Source of the DNA: Agarophyton chilense | Taxonomy: Eukaryota > Rhodophyta > Florideophyceae > Gracilariales > Gracilariaceae | NCBI GenBank assembly: GCA_030374765.1 | Contig: JARGXX010000033.1 | Coordinates: 434,001 to 498,000 of the forward strand | Direction: 5' to 3' | Length of the DNA stretch: 64,000 nucleotides | In this document: positions 10,885 to 21,485 of the stretch, in pieces | How positions within the stretch are numbered: the first letter of the stretch is position 1 | Layout of the letters: each line of letters starts with the position of its first letter | Made by a program: the position numbers and the translations under genes | Notes under the pieces: generated by a model | Seen by the model: only the letters and a program-made list of their open reading frames with translations | Databases searched by the model: none | Told to the model about the DNA's origin: nothing

Positions 10885-11712
10885 ATGCATTTCCACATCA
10901 TGGAGTCTGCCGTCGAGAGCATCATGATCCCGCGTCTTCTGTTGTTATTTATAGCTGCTGTTCTTCTTGTAGCCGTGAAAGCCGTGTACATAACGTGCGA
11001 AAGCGATTATGTGGAAACTTGCTTTGACGAAGATCAAAACTGCTACAACTGTACGAAAGGGACGTACATACCGTTTCCTCTCCCAACTTCACATGTTATT
11101 CTTCTCACGACCGAAAGGCTTTTCGAAGACGATCCATCCACAGGGTTCTCGGACTCAGGTGGCTCCTCAGAAATCGATGCCAACTCAGATTCTGGCACCT
11201 CTTCAGTCTACAGCAGCACAGCCTCAGCATTTGGCGGCAGCTCGATCTCTGACGGCTTCTCCGACTTTCTTCCTGCCCCAGTCTCGGCTGGTTTTGGAAA
11301 CGTCTCACCATTCTCAGCCTCTGGTGGTTTTCCTAGATTTTCTCATGGCAAGCCTTTTGACGGTTTGTCAGGATTCATGCGACAACAGGCAAACGTAACG
11401 TCACACCCTCCCTTATTCATAGGTCTTGAATGCTCCACCGTCACTCCTATGCTCGATGGCGCTGCTGCGATGTCAGCGACAAGCAGATTTCAGTCGGAGG
11501 GAACCTCAAACCTGTGCAATGCAATCTTTGATTTTGAAGACGAGACATCCTCCGTTATATGTGAGTTATATTCTGAATTTAACAAGCCGCCCCGACGAGG
11601 AATGGTGTGTGTGCCGTCGAAGAAAACAAAAGACTCAAGATCTTCTAATTCTGGGTCCGGAAGACGGTCTAGATCGGGAAGGAAAAGTTATAGAGTTTCT
11701 TGTAGATCTTAA
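10885..11712 (+). CDS. Secreted or membrane-anchored Ser/Gly-rich protein, unknown function
   Basis: Open from 10753, but the ATG at 10885 (275 aa) or at 10900 (270 aa) places a signal sequence or signal anchor (IPRLLLLFIAAVLLVAVKA) right at the N terminus, so I prefer one of these. It is followed by a small Cys cluster (CESDYVETC, then C and NCTKG), then about 100 residues rich in Ser, Gly, Phe and Asp with loose repeats of the type xSGGF/xSDGF, then a Cys-containing segment with single Cys residues near 11,430, 11,516 and 11,555. It ends in a strongly basic SGRRSRSGRKS tail. Potential N-glycosylation sites are present. I recognise no family. It lies in the host island, tail-to-tail with the membrane protein gene at 11843-12994. 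It could be a cell-wall or matrix protein, but that is only suggested by composition. Confidence 0.6.
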   Translation: MHFHIMESAVESIMIPRLLLLFIAAVLLVAVKAVYITCESDYVETCFDEDQNCYNCTKGTYIPFPLPTSHVILLTTERLFEDDPSTGFSDSGGSSEIDANSDSGTSSVYSSTASAFGGSSISDGFSDFLPAPVSAGFGNVSPFSASGGFPRFSHGKPFDGLSGFMRQQANVTSHPPLFIGLECSTVTPMLDGAAAMSATSRFQSEGTSNLCNAIFDFEDETSSVICELYSEFNKPPRRGMVCVPSKKTKDSRSSNSGSGRRSRSGRKSYRVSCRS

Positions 11713-11842
11713 CGTGATAGTATGAAAACAACTGAGCTATATCGATGCTCCGCTCTGGCTTACTATACGATGTATCATATATCTTATACTCCTCTTTTCC
11801 TCAGAGGATGTCGACCAACTTGGTCTGTGCATGATTACATTT

Positions 11843-12994
11843 CTACTGCGTTTGCATCTCCGCCTGTGCTTGGGGAACGTCTGCGAAACATATTGGAGAG
11901 CCTCCATCCAAGCGTACGCGACTTGCACACGACTTCTTCAAATTCGATAAAACGATAAACTGTTTTTCTTCCGAGTCCAAGCAAAAGACCTCTGGGTTCT
12001 CAGCGCCGAGAAGGTGTTCACTAATTACAGTTTTCTGCGCCCAATCCAAAGGATTACTCATGTCAAAGCACATATGAGAACGGAAGAACAAACTCGCCAC
12101 CGCAACCAGGAAGGACAGAGATGATGCAAGTGCCAACGCGTAAATAAATCCCTCGCTTACGGTAGTAGCCTCGATTTGCTTCTTAAAATCACACATGCCC
12201 ACACCATCCACTGTGAACACTTCTCGACGCAAAGTGATGGCAGGAGGAGATGACTCCAACAGCATGGTTGCGGCCCTTCTTGCAAACTCTGTTTCCATTC
12301 CGGTGATATTGAAATAAACATCAGTGTGCCAGACGTGGAGCAAAAGTTTTTCATTAACCACATACGGCACATCGCTTCCAAGAACAGATTCCGTAAATGT
12401 TACCCGTGCTTTATTTTGATAGAAGAATACACAAACTGTTGTTTCATCTTCAGGAAGAGGCTCCGCTAGTTCGGGAAGTTCCACGCACCCTGTAAAGTAG
12501 TCAGTTTCTGGTACGGACTCTTGCGGTGCATTGTCCGTCGAAAAAGAATACAATGGATCCAAGCATTGAGCTACGAAGTCGTTCCCGTCCTGGAACAAAT
12601 ACCCTCCACTTTGTCGTATGGTAGTGCGATTTGCATCGAGACAATGAAGCAAAATGATACTCGACAGAGAGGTTGTGTTTGTGAAACCTTTCTGTCCCCC
12701 ACCTGATGCCAGAAAAGTACAAGGCCTTCTCTCCGATATCTCAACTGTAGTTGGGTCGCTGTAAAAGGAGTTGAATAACTCGATGATGACAAAGATGACG
12801 GTGGCTGCCGCGGCCAGTAGCTTGGTGCGAGTTCGATGGTTCCGCACGTTAATGGTTCTTCGTCGTTGAAGCGTCTTGTTCTCGAACAGACAATTCCAGC
12901 GGAGTGCAGCAAACAGTAGAGCTGTCTCGGAGGTGACGGACATAAACGTGGCGACAAGACTGACGTGTTGGGACTTGAGAGGGATGATCACCAT
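11843..12994 (-). CDS. Three-helix membrane protein, paralog A of a divergent pair
   Basis: A 383-residue intronless protein starting at the ATG at 12994. Hydrophobic segments lie at about 11-31, 59-78 and 282-304. Between the second and third is a domain of about 200 residues with six Cys (92, 118, 144, 170, 188, 268) and NxT/S sites, probably extracellular and disulphide-bonded. Conserved blocks shared with the paralog at 13654-14757 are IPLKSQ-VSL at the N terminus, RTKLL, NSFYSDP, HVWHTDV-F, DG-GMC-F, and DPLDWA-KTVI followed by GAENPE in the C-terminal tail after the third helix. The family is unknown to me and no catalytic motif is visible. The pair is transcribed divergently from a 659-bp spacer, as after a local inverted duplication. 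The C-terminal 25 residues are unlike the paralog. Confidence 0.82.
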   Translation of the reverse strand: MVIIPLKSQHVSLVATFMSVTSETALLFAALRWNCLFENKTLQRRRTINVRNHRTRTKLLAAAATVIFVIIELFNSFYSDPTTVEISERRPCTFLASGGGQKGFTNTTSLSSIILLHCLDANRTTIRQSGGYLFQDGNDFVAQCLDPLYSFSTDNAPQESVPETDYFTGCVELPELAEPLPEDETTVCVFFYQNKARVTFTESVLGSDVPYVVNEKLLLHVWHTDVYFNITGMETEFARRAATMLLESSPPAITLRREVFTVDGVGMCDFKKQIEATTVSEGFIYALALASSLSFLVAVASLFFRSHMCFDMSNPLDWAQKTVISEHLLGAENPEVFCLDSEEKQFIVLSNLKKSCASRVRLDGGSPICFADVPQAQAEMQTQ

Positions 12995-13653
12995 ATCGCC
13001 TTGAAAACTGGGAAACGGCCAGTTTGATTCAAGGGCTTCAGAAAAATAGGCGCGTGGGAGAGGTTGTGCGCACCTATGACACTGTCAACTGTCGATGACA
13101 GCCATCAACCCACGATTACACATCCGGCGGTGGCGTTTGGGGTCTTCGTGTGTGTTTTGATGTGCTCGGGGCCCTGGGTTCAAGTTTCAATGGTGCCTCC
13201 TTCCCAATTCAACCACAGGAACAAATGATGGTGGAAGAAAAGCTTGTGCCGGAGATTAGCGTTGCTGCTTTTGGTAAGGCCAGCGATAAGGGGTCTGTTG
13301 GCATGACTGTAGATTTTCGTAAGTACTGCTACCAAGTGGGAACCAACGTACCCACTCAACAAATTATATCAGCCCACAAAATCATTTCAACTCCAACAAT
13401 AGTGGTTTGCGTTCTGTGAGAGGACCGACGAGAGAAAATGTTATTTTACGATTGTAACTATTATATAAGACCGCATAACATGCCTAGGATTAATTATCAA
13501 AACCTGATTAATGTTGTACGTTGTGGGGCTTGCGTGGCGAACATCTAAATGCTAAAAACGAGCAAAAGACAGCCATACTTTCCGAAGGATGTCAAGTTAA
13601 CGATAGCTAAAACTTTCAAATTCTCAGTTCCTCTCTTCGTCAGCGAGAGAACA
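12995..13653. promoter_or_regulatory. Shared upstream region of the divergent membrane-protein pair
   Basis: 659 bp between the two start codons. A good TATA box, TATATAAGA, lies at 13462-13470, about 185 bp before the rightward ATG. I see no equally clear one for the leftward gene. The small ORF at 13150-13419 has no partner or motif and is probably chance. Confidence 0.5.
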
Positions 13654-14757
13654 ATGATTGTGATACCTCTCAAGTCGCAGTACGTCAGTCTCATCTTCAC
13701 CATCATATCCGGAGCTTCTGAATTGGCTCTGCTGTCTGCCACGCAGCGCTGGAACTGCTTCTACGAGAACAAAAGCCTTCAACAAGGACGAAAGGTCAAC
13801 GTGCGCCACCATCTGACTCGAACCAAGTTGCTGATCGCATGCGCCACTTCAGCTTTCTTCATCATCGAAATCGCCAATTCATTCTACAGCGACCCGATCA
13901 CAATCGAGAGATCGGAGACAAGGCCGTGCAGCTTTCTGGCTTCCGCCGATTTTCGAGCGAACGTTACAAAGGCAACTCTTGAGTTTCACCCGATTTCTCT
14001 TTCATGTCTAGAGGCAAACGAAACTTCGGTGTGGCAGCGTGGCGGGAATCGGTTCGAGACGGACGAAGGGTCGGTCATTCAATGCTCAGAAACGATGTAC
14101 TCGTTCGATCGTGAGATTATGTCGGAGGAACCGATTCCAGACAATTTTGTGGTGGAATGTGTACCCGCTCCCCAACTAAATGTGAAAGAAGAAAACCCGG
14201 AAGCGTGCTCATTTTGGTATCAGAATGGAAATCGCGTTACCTTTTCGGATTTCGTCACAAGGAGCGATCTGGCGAATGTTTTGGACCAATCGGAAAGCAT
14301 TCATGTGTGGCACACGGATGTGGCGTTTGACGTAGCCGGAAGAGAAAGAGAATTGGCATCCAGAGCAGCGTTTCATCTGTCCAGAGGTGAAGCAGACGAC
14401 GTAGGCCTACGTCGCAAGATTTTCTCGCGAGATGGAGACGGTATGTGCGAGTTTACGCAAGAAGTAGACGCCACCGCATTGAATGTGGCGTTCGTGTCCG
14501 TGTTGGTGAGCTTGTGGGTTCTGTGCTTGTTCGTGTTCGTGGTCGGTCTGCTGTTTCAGTCTCGAATTATGTATGACATGAGCGACCCGCTGGACTGGGC
14601 GAGCAAGACGGTGATCGGCAATGGCTTTATAGGCGCGGAGAATCCGGAGGCTTCGAGCGTGGAGCATGACGGGAGACGGTTTGTGGTTTTGAGTAATTCG
14701 AGGGAGGTGAATGGTCGATGGCTGCTTTTGGTACCTTCCCGAAAAGGCTTAAAATAG
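13654..14757 (+). CDS. Three-helix membrane protein, paralog B of a divergent pair
   Basis: The ORF opens at 13549, but the ATG at 13654 (367 aa) is chosen because from there the protein aligns residue for residue with the start of paralog A. It has the same plan: two N-terminal hydrophobic helices, a Cys-containing domain of about 200 residues (the Cys positions matching paralog A are kept, as in RPCSFLAS and MCEF), and a third helix (VLVSLWVLCLFVFVVGLLF). A cytoplasm-side tail follows, with MSDPLDWASKTVIGNGFIG and GAENPEA. The tail motif is the best-conserved part of the pair and may be a partner-binding site, by inference. Divergence from paralog A is substantial, so the duplication is old and both copies are probably maintained by selection. 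The function is unknown. Confidence 0.82.
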   Translation: MIVIPLKSQYVSLIFTIISGASELALLSATQRWNCFYENKSLQQGRKVNVRHHLTRTKLLIACATSAFFIIEIANSFYSDPITIERSETRPCSFLASADFRANVTKATLEFHPISLSCLEANETSVWQRGGNRFETDEGSVIQCSETMYSFDREIMSEEPIPDNFVVECVPAPQLNVKEENPEACSFWYQNGNRVTFSDFVTRSDLANVLDQSESIHVWHTDVAFDVAGRERELASRAAFHLSRGEADDVGLRRKIFSRDGDGMCEFTQEVDATALNVAFVSVLVSLWVLCLFVFVVGLLFQSRIMYDMSDPLDWASKTVIGNGFIGAENPEASSVEHDGRRFVVLSNSREVNGRWLLLVPSRKGLK

Positions 14758-15797
14758 AAAAAGGGTTTGTAGAGATTTGAATATGGTGCAGGAGACATGT
14801 CAATTTGATAAGCTTGCGTCTGTAGATTACGGCAATGAAAGTCCGCATGCTTGGGCGGTGGATCGAGACCACTGCCGGCCGCAGCGCATATTTGTTATGT
14901 CTGTTGTATTCGCTGTACAGTCAGCGAAATTTCTACACCTCAGATGGAAGAATTGCTCTCCTTCCAAAACAAAAACAGATAGAGACGTTATTCAACTTCT
15001 AGCAAATAGGAATACAAATTAGTAACCTGTAGATGTAAAATAAACAACCTCCGACAAATACATACATGGAACAAAAGTTACAAAACAAAACACGAAATTT
15101 ATTAATATCACCTAAGTTTTATAACAGCAAACGCAATAAAACTTGCCCAAAAGCCTGTCAATACCCGGTCATTGCCCCTTTTTTTCTCCACAACACTAAT
15201 TAAAGTTTGAGGAATTGATTGATTAAAATTTTGAATCAATGCATCAGGCAATTGATTCTACACCTGTGGGCGCCATCTAGAGTACGTAACGCGGTGGGCC
15301 GAACTTGACGGTAAAGGTCACTAAATGGGAGTCCCTCGTAAGGGAAAAGGCCCGTAAAGATAGAAGTGATGTGAATTGGCCAAGGGATGAGTAGACCGGG
15401 AGAACATGGAGCAATGTTCTCATCTTGTTTAATAAAAACGAATGAAAACAAGTGGCAAAGAGGCTCAACGCGTAAAATAAAATCTATTTAAACGATACTT
15501 TGAGCGAGACGCCCAACAAAAATAACATCCTTCAAATCTTCTTCAAACGGCACACAACCATAGACTTATGAGCACTAAAACTAAGATTCTCGGCTCCCGG
15601 TAAGACAATCCGGATGTAAAACGATTTCTGCAGCCGTCCCACTTTTGCGTCAACCAGAAGCAAACGTGTGCAATCCTTCTCCTTCTTCTTTTTTATTGCG
15701 GACATCATCTCTTTGGTACAGAGATGACGGATCGCTATCTACTATAGCTAGTTCTCTCTCTGTAGGAAGGCTTAAATCCTTTGTTGCAGTTGTCTTA
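14758..15797. other. Intergenic, no supported gene
   Basis: AT-rich spacer with only short overlapping ORFs. At 15670-15705 the minus strand reads GCAATAAAAAAGAAGAAGG, which probably marks the 3' end of the LINE remnant that follows at higher coordinates. Confidence 0.5.
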
Positions 15798-16260
15798 TCA
15801 ATTTAGATAGTGATAAGGTCTGTTGTTCTCTTTGCGGTGATAAAGTATCCGAGAGGTAGCGTTAGTGAGTGAGCACCGAAAAACTGCGTGTTCGCTGCTC
15901 TTTATGACGTTAGTGCCGCGTTCGCAGCGTAATGGTTTTTGATTGACATAAGAGGCTACCGGATGCAAATCAGCGCTATGCCCAGTGTAAAACTGGGCCA
16001 CTGACAACTCTGATTTTCGAACTGCCGGCTCGCCAGTGAACATTGGACCGCCATCTGGAAAGATTCTCTTGCATCTGTTACTTCTGGCTAGGTTTGCTTT
16101 GACATCGCACATATCCATTCTAATTTCTGCCTGTTTTCAAAGATCCAGGTCCAGGCCTGACTTAGCCAAACCATCAACGAGATCGTTCTGGGGGATGTCA
16201 CAGTGGCTAGGAAATCTTAATATGTAGCGGTTTGCAATCCTTCCAAGGTTTCTCGTGGAG
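15798..16260 (-). pseudogene. Non-LTR retrotransposon (LINE) remnant: RNase H end and C-terminal Zn-finger-like region
   Basis: Read on the minus strand, 16227-16130 gives RFPSHCDIPQNDLVDGLAKSG. This matches the family pattern around the last RNase H motif of LINEs (a PGHCGI-GNE-AD-LAK type segment). The following frame (16118-15798) has FYTGHSADLHPVASYV, a Cys, and EHAVFRC, the usual C-terminal TGH-C-H-C tail. Upstream on the minus strand (to about 16450) only scattered similarity remains, with stops. The 3' end is likely the AAAAAAGAAGAAGG tract near 15690. It is a dead fragment of a copy-and-paste retroelement. Confidence 0.5.
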
Positions 16261-17507
16261 AGCTCCTAATAGCTGGATCTGCTTTCACTCTATGCCCAAT
16301 TTCGCCTTTTAATGGAAAGGTTTGGCGGCACTACTTGAGGCAGCTTCCCGTTCAGCACTAAATGCTGCGTTTAAGTCAGATCTTACCGACCGATACAGGA
16401 TTTACACTATATGCGGGACCCTTCACCAGAGGCAGCACCTTTGGCACAAACAAGAAGTCTCCTGTCTACGCCAGGAGCGCTTCAACCGGTACAGTAGGCT
16501 GATAGGAGGGTGCTCCTTCCAGCGGCAAACGATTCATTGGCCATCTATACGGTCCCAAACACCTCACACTTGTAGTGCAATCCCAGAATTGGAAGAGACC
16601 AAAGGCGTTCGATTCCCTGCTCTATTGAGAATAGTTGGAGAGCTCACTGTACGGATTTGTAGTATTCTCAATATTTGGTTCACGGAAGGTGAAATAATGG
16701 CTAAGTCGTGCTGTTACGGTGGGTTATGGTGCCACTGCACTGCCAAAAATTCCGCCATTTTTTATCCCCTTTTGGAGTGATTCAGCACTTGCAGACCTGT
16801 TTGACACGTGGCATATCACTAATTTGGACAACAGTAATTGTGGATAGTTGTGGGTCGCGGAATGTGTAGAAAGTTCTGCACTGCTGGCACACACGTGTAG
16901 AGTGTGCCAGACGCGACTATAACATCAGCGTCATTACTGTAGCTGACGTCACGGTCCCATTTTCGCCACGCTGTGCATATTTGGCGCAGCGTGATTGGTT
17001 AGTGTGCTGCTCCTGTTGCACGCTAGCGCCTGCTTGACCCCCACGCACGATCACGGTCAGCCCTAGATTGCTGACCGACACGCTAATCGGTATCCCGATG
17101 CGGCAGCGCCCGATGCGCTCGCAACCGATACGCCAGCGATGCGCTGGCTCCGATTTATCGGACCTTCGCCAATGAGACGCCGCCTACAGTTTGCTCTTTC
17201 TTTTTACAATAAATACCATCGCCCGCCTTATACATTCGGCAGCCTTGAACGAAGGAAGTCGGCACACTACCAAACAATCTCTTGGCCTGCTCACGCGCAT
17301 TTGAACCCTCACACCTCTGAGGGTGTTGCCTTCCGCCTACCGCAGGCAACGCCTTTGATTGCCGCAGCCTCTGCGCTTTCGCTAGTACTCATTGTGGTCT
17401 CCGACGTTTGCAATTTTCTTCGACACATATATTCAACTGAACGTTCCGGTGTACTATTCTTCAGAGTCGTGGTGTGCCACAGAAATTTCTATCTGCTCAT
17501 TTTGCGG
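16261..17507. other. Non-coding: degenerate LINE upstream part, then possible LTR/leader of the gag-like element
   Basis: The first few hundred bases are degenerate continuation of the LINE remnant. From about 16800 the sequence could be the LTR and leader of the element whose gag starts at 17508. No second LTR copy is visible in this window, so I cannot delimit it. The open frame from 17139 to 17507 has no recognisable protein features. Confidence 0.4.
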
Positions 17508-18315
17508 ATGAACACGCGCACCAAGGCACGTTTCAGTTCGCCGTTACGCTCACCCCTCCAAACCACGAAGCTTCGAGCCAAAAAACGTCACGAAATAGCC
17601 AACGACGCCCAATTCGCATCTTCGTCCCTGTCTAGAGCTGTCACCATGTTTGCGCCAATCTCAGCACCCATTTTGCGCTCGATCGATCCGGTTAAAGTCG
17701 CCAGATTTCTCAAAGAGCGCGAGCGGTACGAGTTGGAAGTCACTGCAAAGCAGTCTCAGGTGCCCTCGCTTGAAGTTCTTTCTTATAATTCCAGCGTCGA
17801 CCGTTCGTTGCTCCAATCTCTCCACTATATGGGAAAGTTTGAGAAGTTGGCACCAAACGCCCAGTCGTTCAAAGACCTGACAGATGACGTCATCAAAACA
17901 TTCGTAGAGTCATTAGTCAAACGAACGGAATCCGACGCTTTCGATCCAACAATCATCGAATCTGCGCTGAACGGATTTTCGATGCCAAGGAAGATTTTTG
18001 ATCCTGTAGCAAGGATAACCACATACTGCGCAGATTTTCTAGAACGTCTCGAGTCGGTAGGATGTGGCACTTTTCCGGATCAAAACCCCAAGAAATCCGT
18101 TCGCCTCCTCTGTGCCCACCTTCAGCCTGAAGCGCTCAGAAAGGAGATGCGTAAATGACTTGAGTATGACGAGTCTTTGGAGAGCTCCGTTAGGGCATTT
18201 ATCAAGATTTTTACACAAGATGCGATAAATTGTCAAGCCTACGCTGTTAGTAAGGGCTCCGAATCTGGGCCACAGAGAAAGCAGCAGAAAGATTCTCAAG
18301 TTCCTATCACCAAAT
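17508..18315 (+). pseudogene. Retroelement gag-like ORF, cut off by RE2
   Basis: The ATG at 17508 begins a basic N terminus followed by a helical domain with PILRSIDPVKVARFLKERE and ERYELEVTAKQ. This is the style of N-terminal gag-like proteins in algal and oomycete retroelements, recalled rather than searched. The first stop is TGA at 18156-18158, but the same frame then stays open up to the RE2 LTR at 18316, so the coding line ran further before the RE2 boundary removed the rest. It is unlike the gags of RE2, RE5 and RE6 (no coiled coil, no Ser/Asp-rich stretch before the core). The continuation is not found on the other side of RE2. Confidence 0.5.
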
Positions 18316-19227
18316 TGTAGAGCAACGCCCAGTCAGGGGATACTTGAAGATGCAACTCATAGAATGAGGATTGAACCCTCCAAGGGTTATGATTATCATC
18401 CCCTCTAAGGTGTGCTGATGTGGCACTGTTTTCTGGTTATATTTCGCATATAAGGGAAAATTCGGATGGCCCATGGTTGGATTGGCCCCGTGATACACGT
18501 GGCTTAATTTTGGCACCGATTTTCGGATATTTGTAGAACGTTGGACTTTTGGACCCCGACAGTTGGATCTCCACGTGTATGGCCCTGAGCAGGTGTGCAC
18601 TACTGTAGAGTTTAGTTAGTGGGCCCTACTTAGGGAGATGAGATCGGACAGTCCGAAGCTCAGAGTAAATGGTAACCAAGGTTGGTCTTCGATACCTTTA
18701 GAGGTTCTTCGTCGCCATCGTTTCGGCTTTACAACCCGGAACGGGCTCTGGTTAGCAACGCCTGCGTAGGGACACGACTCCACTTGGAGAGTGCCTACGT
18801 TTGGGTTCCGTGCAACCACCCCCTTGGGACCGCTCAGACGACCTGCGTGCACGATACCCCGTGGGGGTTCTGCTTACTTGTTGCGTGCTTTTTGTGTTTC
18901 CTTTCGAGGACAGGTTTTCGCCCCTGTATTGGGTTTCTTTTGTTGTTTTGCCCCTTTTCTGGTTCTCGGGTCCGGTGCCTGTTAGTGCCCGACCCTCGCC
19001 CCGTTTTTCCTCTTCGCCGGATTTCCCCCATTCTTTGGGATACCCATACCCATTCCCGATCCACGGTTTCTACCCCTCACCTCCGTCGGTACTGCCGGAA
19101 TCCCCCGTGGGAGTTACACCCCACACTACGGGTGGAACGGAGGGCTCTGTCTCTGAGTCTGCCTCCCCCAGGGAGCAAGGCTTCGAACACCTTGAGAGCA
19201 CTTCCCGTCGCCGGGTTTTGCTCCACA
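18316..19227 (+). repeat. RE2 5' LTR
   Basis: 912 bp, starting TGTAGAGCAACGCC and ending TGCTCCACA. Matches 27654-28568. Open frames inside it occur in both copies only because the LTRs are duplicates. Confidence 0.93.
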
Positions 19228-19229
19228 AG

Positions 19230-19247
19230 TGGTCTCCCGACTTAGAA
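19230..19247 (+). promoter_or_regulatory. Primer-binding site
   Basis: TGGTCTCCCGACTTAGAA begins two bases after the LTR end. The leading TGG pairs with the CCA end of a tRNA. The same sequence follows the LTRs of RE4 (54596) and RE5 (44272), and with one change RE6 (56426). The predicted primer tRNA has an acceptor 5' strand CTCCCGA and discriminator A. I cannot name its amino acid. Confidence 0.85.
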
Positions 19248-19454
19248 TCCGTTCTCGGACTTTTGAGTTGGTCATCCACGTGTTGGAATATCTCTTGGAA
19301 GAGGAAGCACCGTCGAGAAGATTTGTTGTAGTGGTTCGCTTTGGAAAGGGTGGAATTGGTTTTTATTTTTGTTTTGTGTTACGTCATCCGTTCTCCGGGA
19401 ATCTCGTGATCGAATTTCATCGTTACCCCGAATCGTCGGTGTCGTGTCTGCAGC

Positions 19455-21485
19455 ATGTCGCCGATTACCCGTGGTTCCAGGACTGGATCGAACCGTCAAG
19501 CGGATTCAGTGCCCCCGGCCCCGCCTAGGTCGAGGAGCTCTATTCCCGAAGGTCGGAACGATTCCGGTATCGATCCGGACACTCGGAGAGTACCCTCAGT
19601 GGTTTCAGGTCCTCGAGAGGTCATGGCTGTGGGCCCAGCTCCAGTGGTGGAGACCCTCTCAGCAGCACCCCGGAGTCGGGCCGACCCTGAATTACAGCGC
19701 CTGGAGACTCGAATCGATATCGCCAACGCGGCTCACATCGAGCTCCTTCAGGAGGTTACTACCCTCCGCCTCAAGGTGGAGGACGCCCAGCTGCGGGGAG
19801 TCGCCGATGACCTTCGTACCCTGAGGAGGGATGTGAACTTCCTTTTGGAAAGCTTTGGTACCCCTGGGGTCTTTATCCAGGAGTACCGGAGCCTTGTGGA
19901 GGAACACCGCGTGCAAGCGGAACGCTTCCGAGCTCGGCTGGACACCCTCGAGGCCATTATCCGTATGGACGGAGACGCAGAAGCCTCGAATGATAAACCC
20001 GAAGTTTCGGAAGACGAAGAACACCGCTCCGCTAAACGGGACCGCCGCAAGTCAAAGAAGAGGGTTCACCTCCAAGAGGATTTATCGGATTCCGATCCCA
20101 ATCGCTCGCCATCGAGTTCGTCCTCCGAATCTTCGGATAGTGAAGATGAACGCCGGTCATCCCGGGCGACTCGGTCGAAGGCTACTTACACCTCTCAAGG
20201 GGCAATCCGTACCCGGAAGAAGGGTAGGAAACACCTTGGATTAAGGGAGCTGAAGCCGACGAATCCTCTCTATCGGAAGCTGCTATCGTACCGCTATTAC
20301 CGGTTGGATAACCCTTCGGGAGATCGAACATCCCGCGGAACGGGTAAGGTCAAGGACTACATCAAAAGGCTGAGCATCACCCTACAGAAGAGGGAGTTCA
20401 CAGGAACAGACCCAATTCTGGTGCTCGATTTCCTTGCGAGGTTCGTCCAGGAGGCTGACATCCTCGGTATGAGTGAAGCGCAAGCGTATCTTGCATTACC
20501 CTATTTCTTAAAGGGGATGGCTGAAGACCAGTTCAACTCCGTCCGTGGATCATCCCGAGCCTCGGAAGGAGGAGTCACGTGCTGGCCCGAAGCGGTGCAG
20601 TACCTCTTGAGGTCATACGCTACTGTAAATGCGATTCAGGAAGCAACCCTTGCATTAAGGGATACGCGGCAGAAGCCGATGGAAACCGAAACGGTGTATT
20701 CAACTCGCTTGAATAAAGCGTTTCACCGATGCGGGAATGTATTCCCCGCCTACGAGAGATGCTCCGTGTTTGTGGATGGTTTGGACCCTTCGATAAGGAC
20801 ATTGGTTGCCCGACATCGGGAAGAGAAGCGCAATCTGACCTACTTGGAACTGGTTCAGTACGCCCAGGCTGAAGGGGATACTCTCCGTGCCCGGCAGAAC
20901 CGAAAGAGTCGGCCGACACGTGCACTCCTCGCCGATGGAGGTAACTCGTCTTTGTCACTCGCAGGAGGCCCTGCCTCTGTGGGGGTCAATGATAACATTC
21001 ACTTCATGGGAAGTAACCCCGAATCTATGGGTACGTCTGAGTTGCCGTCGACATCCGCTCCGACTACGGATGAAGACCCTGCGCTCTATACCCAAGGCCG
21101 AAGGGTGCCAGCGGCATCGCTACCTTTTGCGAATACCGCTGCTCGGTTCTCTCGCCCCGGATGGAGGGATACAGCACCACGTCGCGTGGATTCACGTCCA
21201 CAACCGAACCCGGCAGAGCTGATTTGCTATTTGTGTTACCTCCGCGGTCACAAAGCACCAGACTAGACATTTCCCCTGCGGGAGGGTTCACGAATTATCG
21301 CTCACTACGAGGCTCTGACCCCTGAGGAGAAAGCTCGAGTCCCGAGTAGGTCCTATGAGGAACAAAGGATACTCCGAGCTCACCTTGCTGACAGGGATAC
21401 AGAACTTGTACCAGCGAACGGGGAACAACCGGTCCCCTTCGAGGCAGCTGAACCGAATTCGATGAGGTCTGCTTCGAAAAACTAA
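19455..21485 (+). CDS. RE2 Gag (in-frame TAG at the zinc knuckle)
   Basis: The nucleocapsid precursor. The ATG at 19455 follows a 227-nt leader. Layout: disordered Ser/Pro/Arg-rich N terminus, a predicted coiled coil (about residues 75-175), an alternating Asp/Ser and Lys/Arg-rich stretch (about 180-260), then the helical gag core with YLALPYFLKGMAEDQ, CWPEAVQYLLRSYA, YSTRLNKAFHRCG and FVDGLDPSIRTLV. It ends with a CX2CX4HX4C zinc knuckle starting CYLCYLRGHKAPD. The fourth Cys codon is replaced by TAG at 21264-21266. The frame then stays open to TAA at 21483-21485, matching the gag ends of RE5 and RE6. The TAG is therefore either a single inactivating mutation or a readthrough stop. The basic core should bind element RNA and build the particle. 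Confidence 0.85.

Noticed and set aside
13150..13419. 89-codon ORF between the divergent membrane-protein genes
   Set aside because: No motif, no counterpart, and it occupies the probable promoter region.
17139..17507. Upstream extension of the gag-like ORF at 17508
   Set aside because: No conserved features; the protein character changes at the ATG at 17508, which fits a leader read-through.
18682..19245. 187-codon ORF in the RE2 LTR, repeated at 28022-28720
   Set aside because: It is present twice only because the LTR is duplicated. No homology, and it runs past the LTR end into unrelated sequence.
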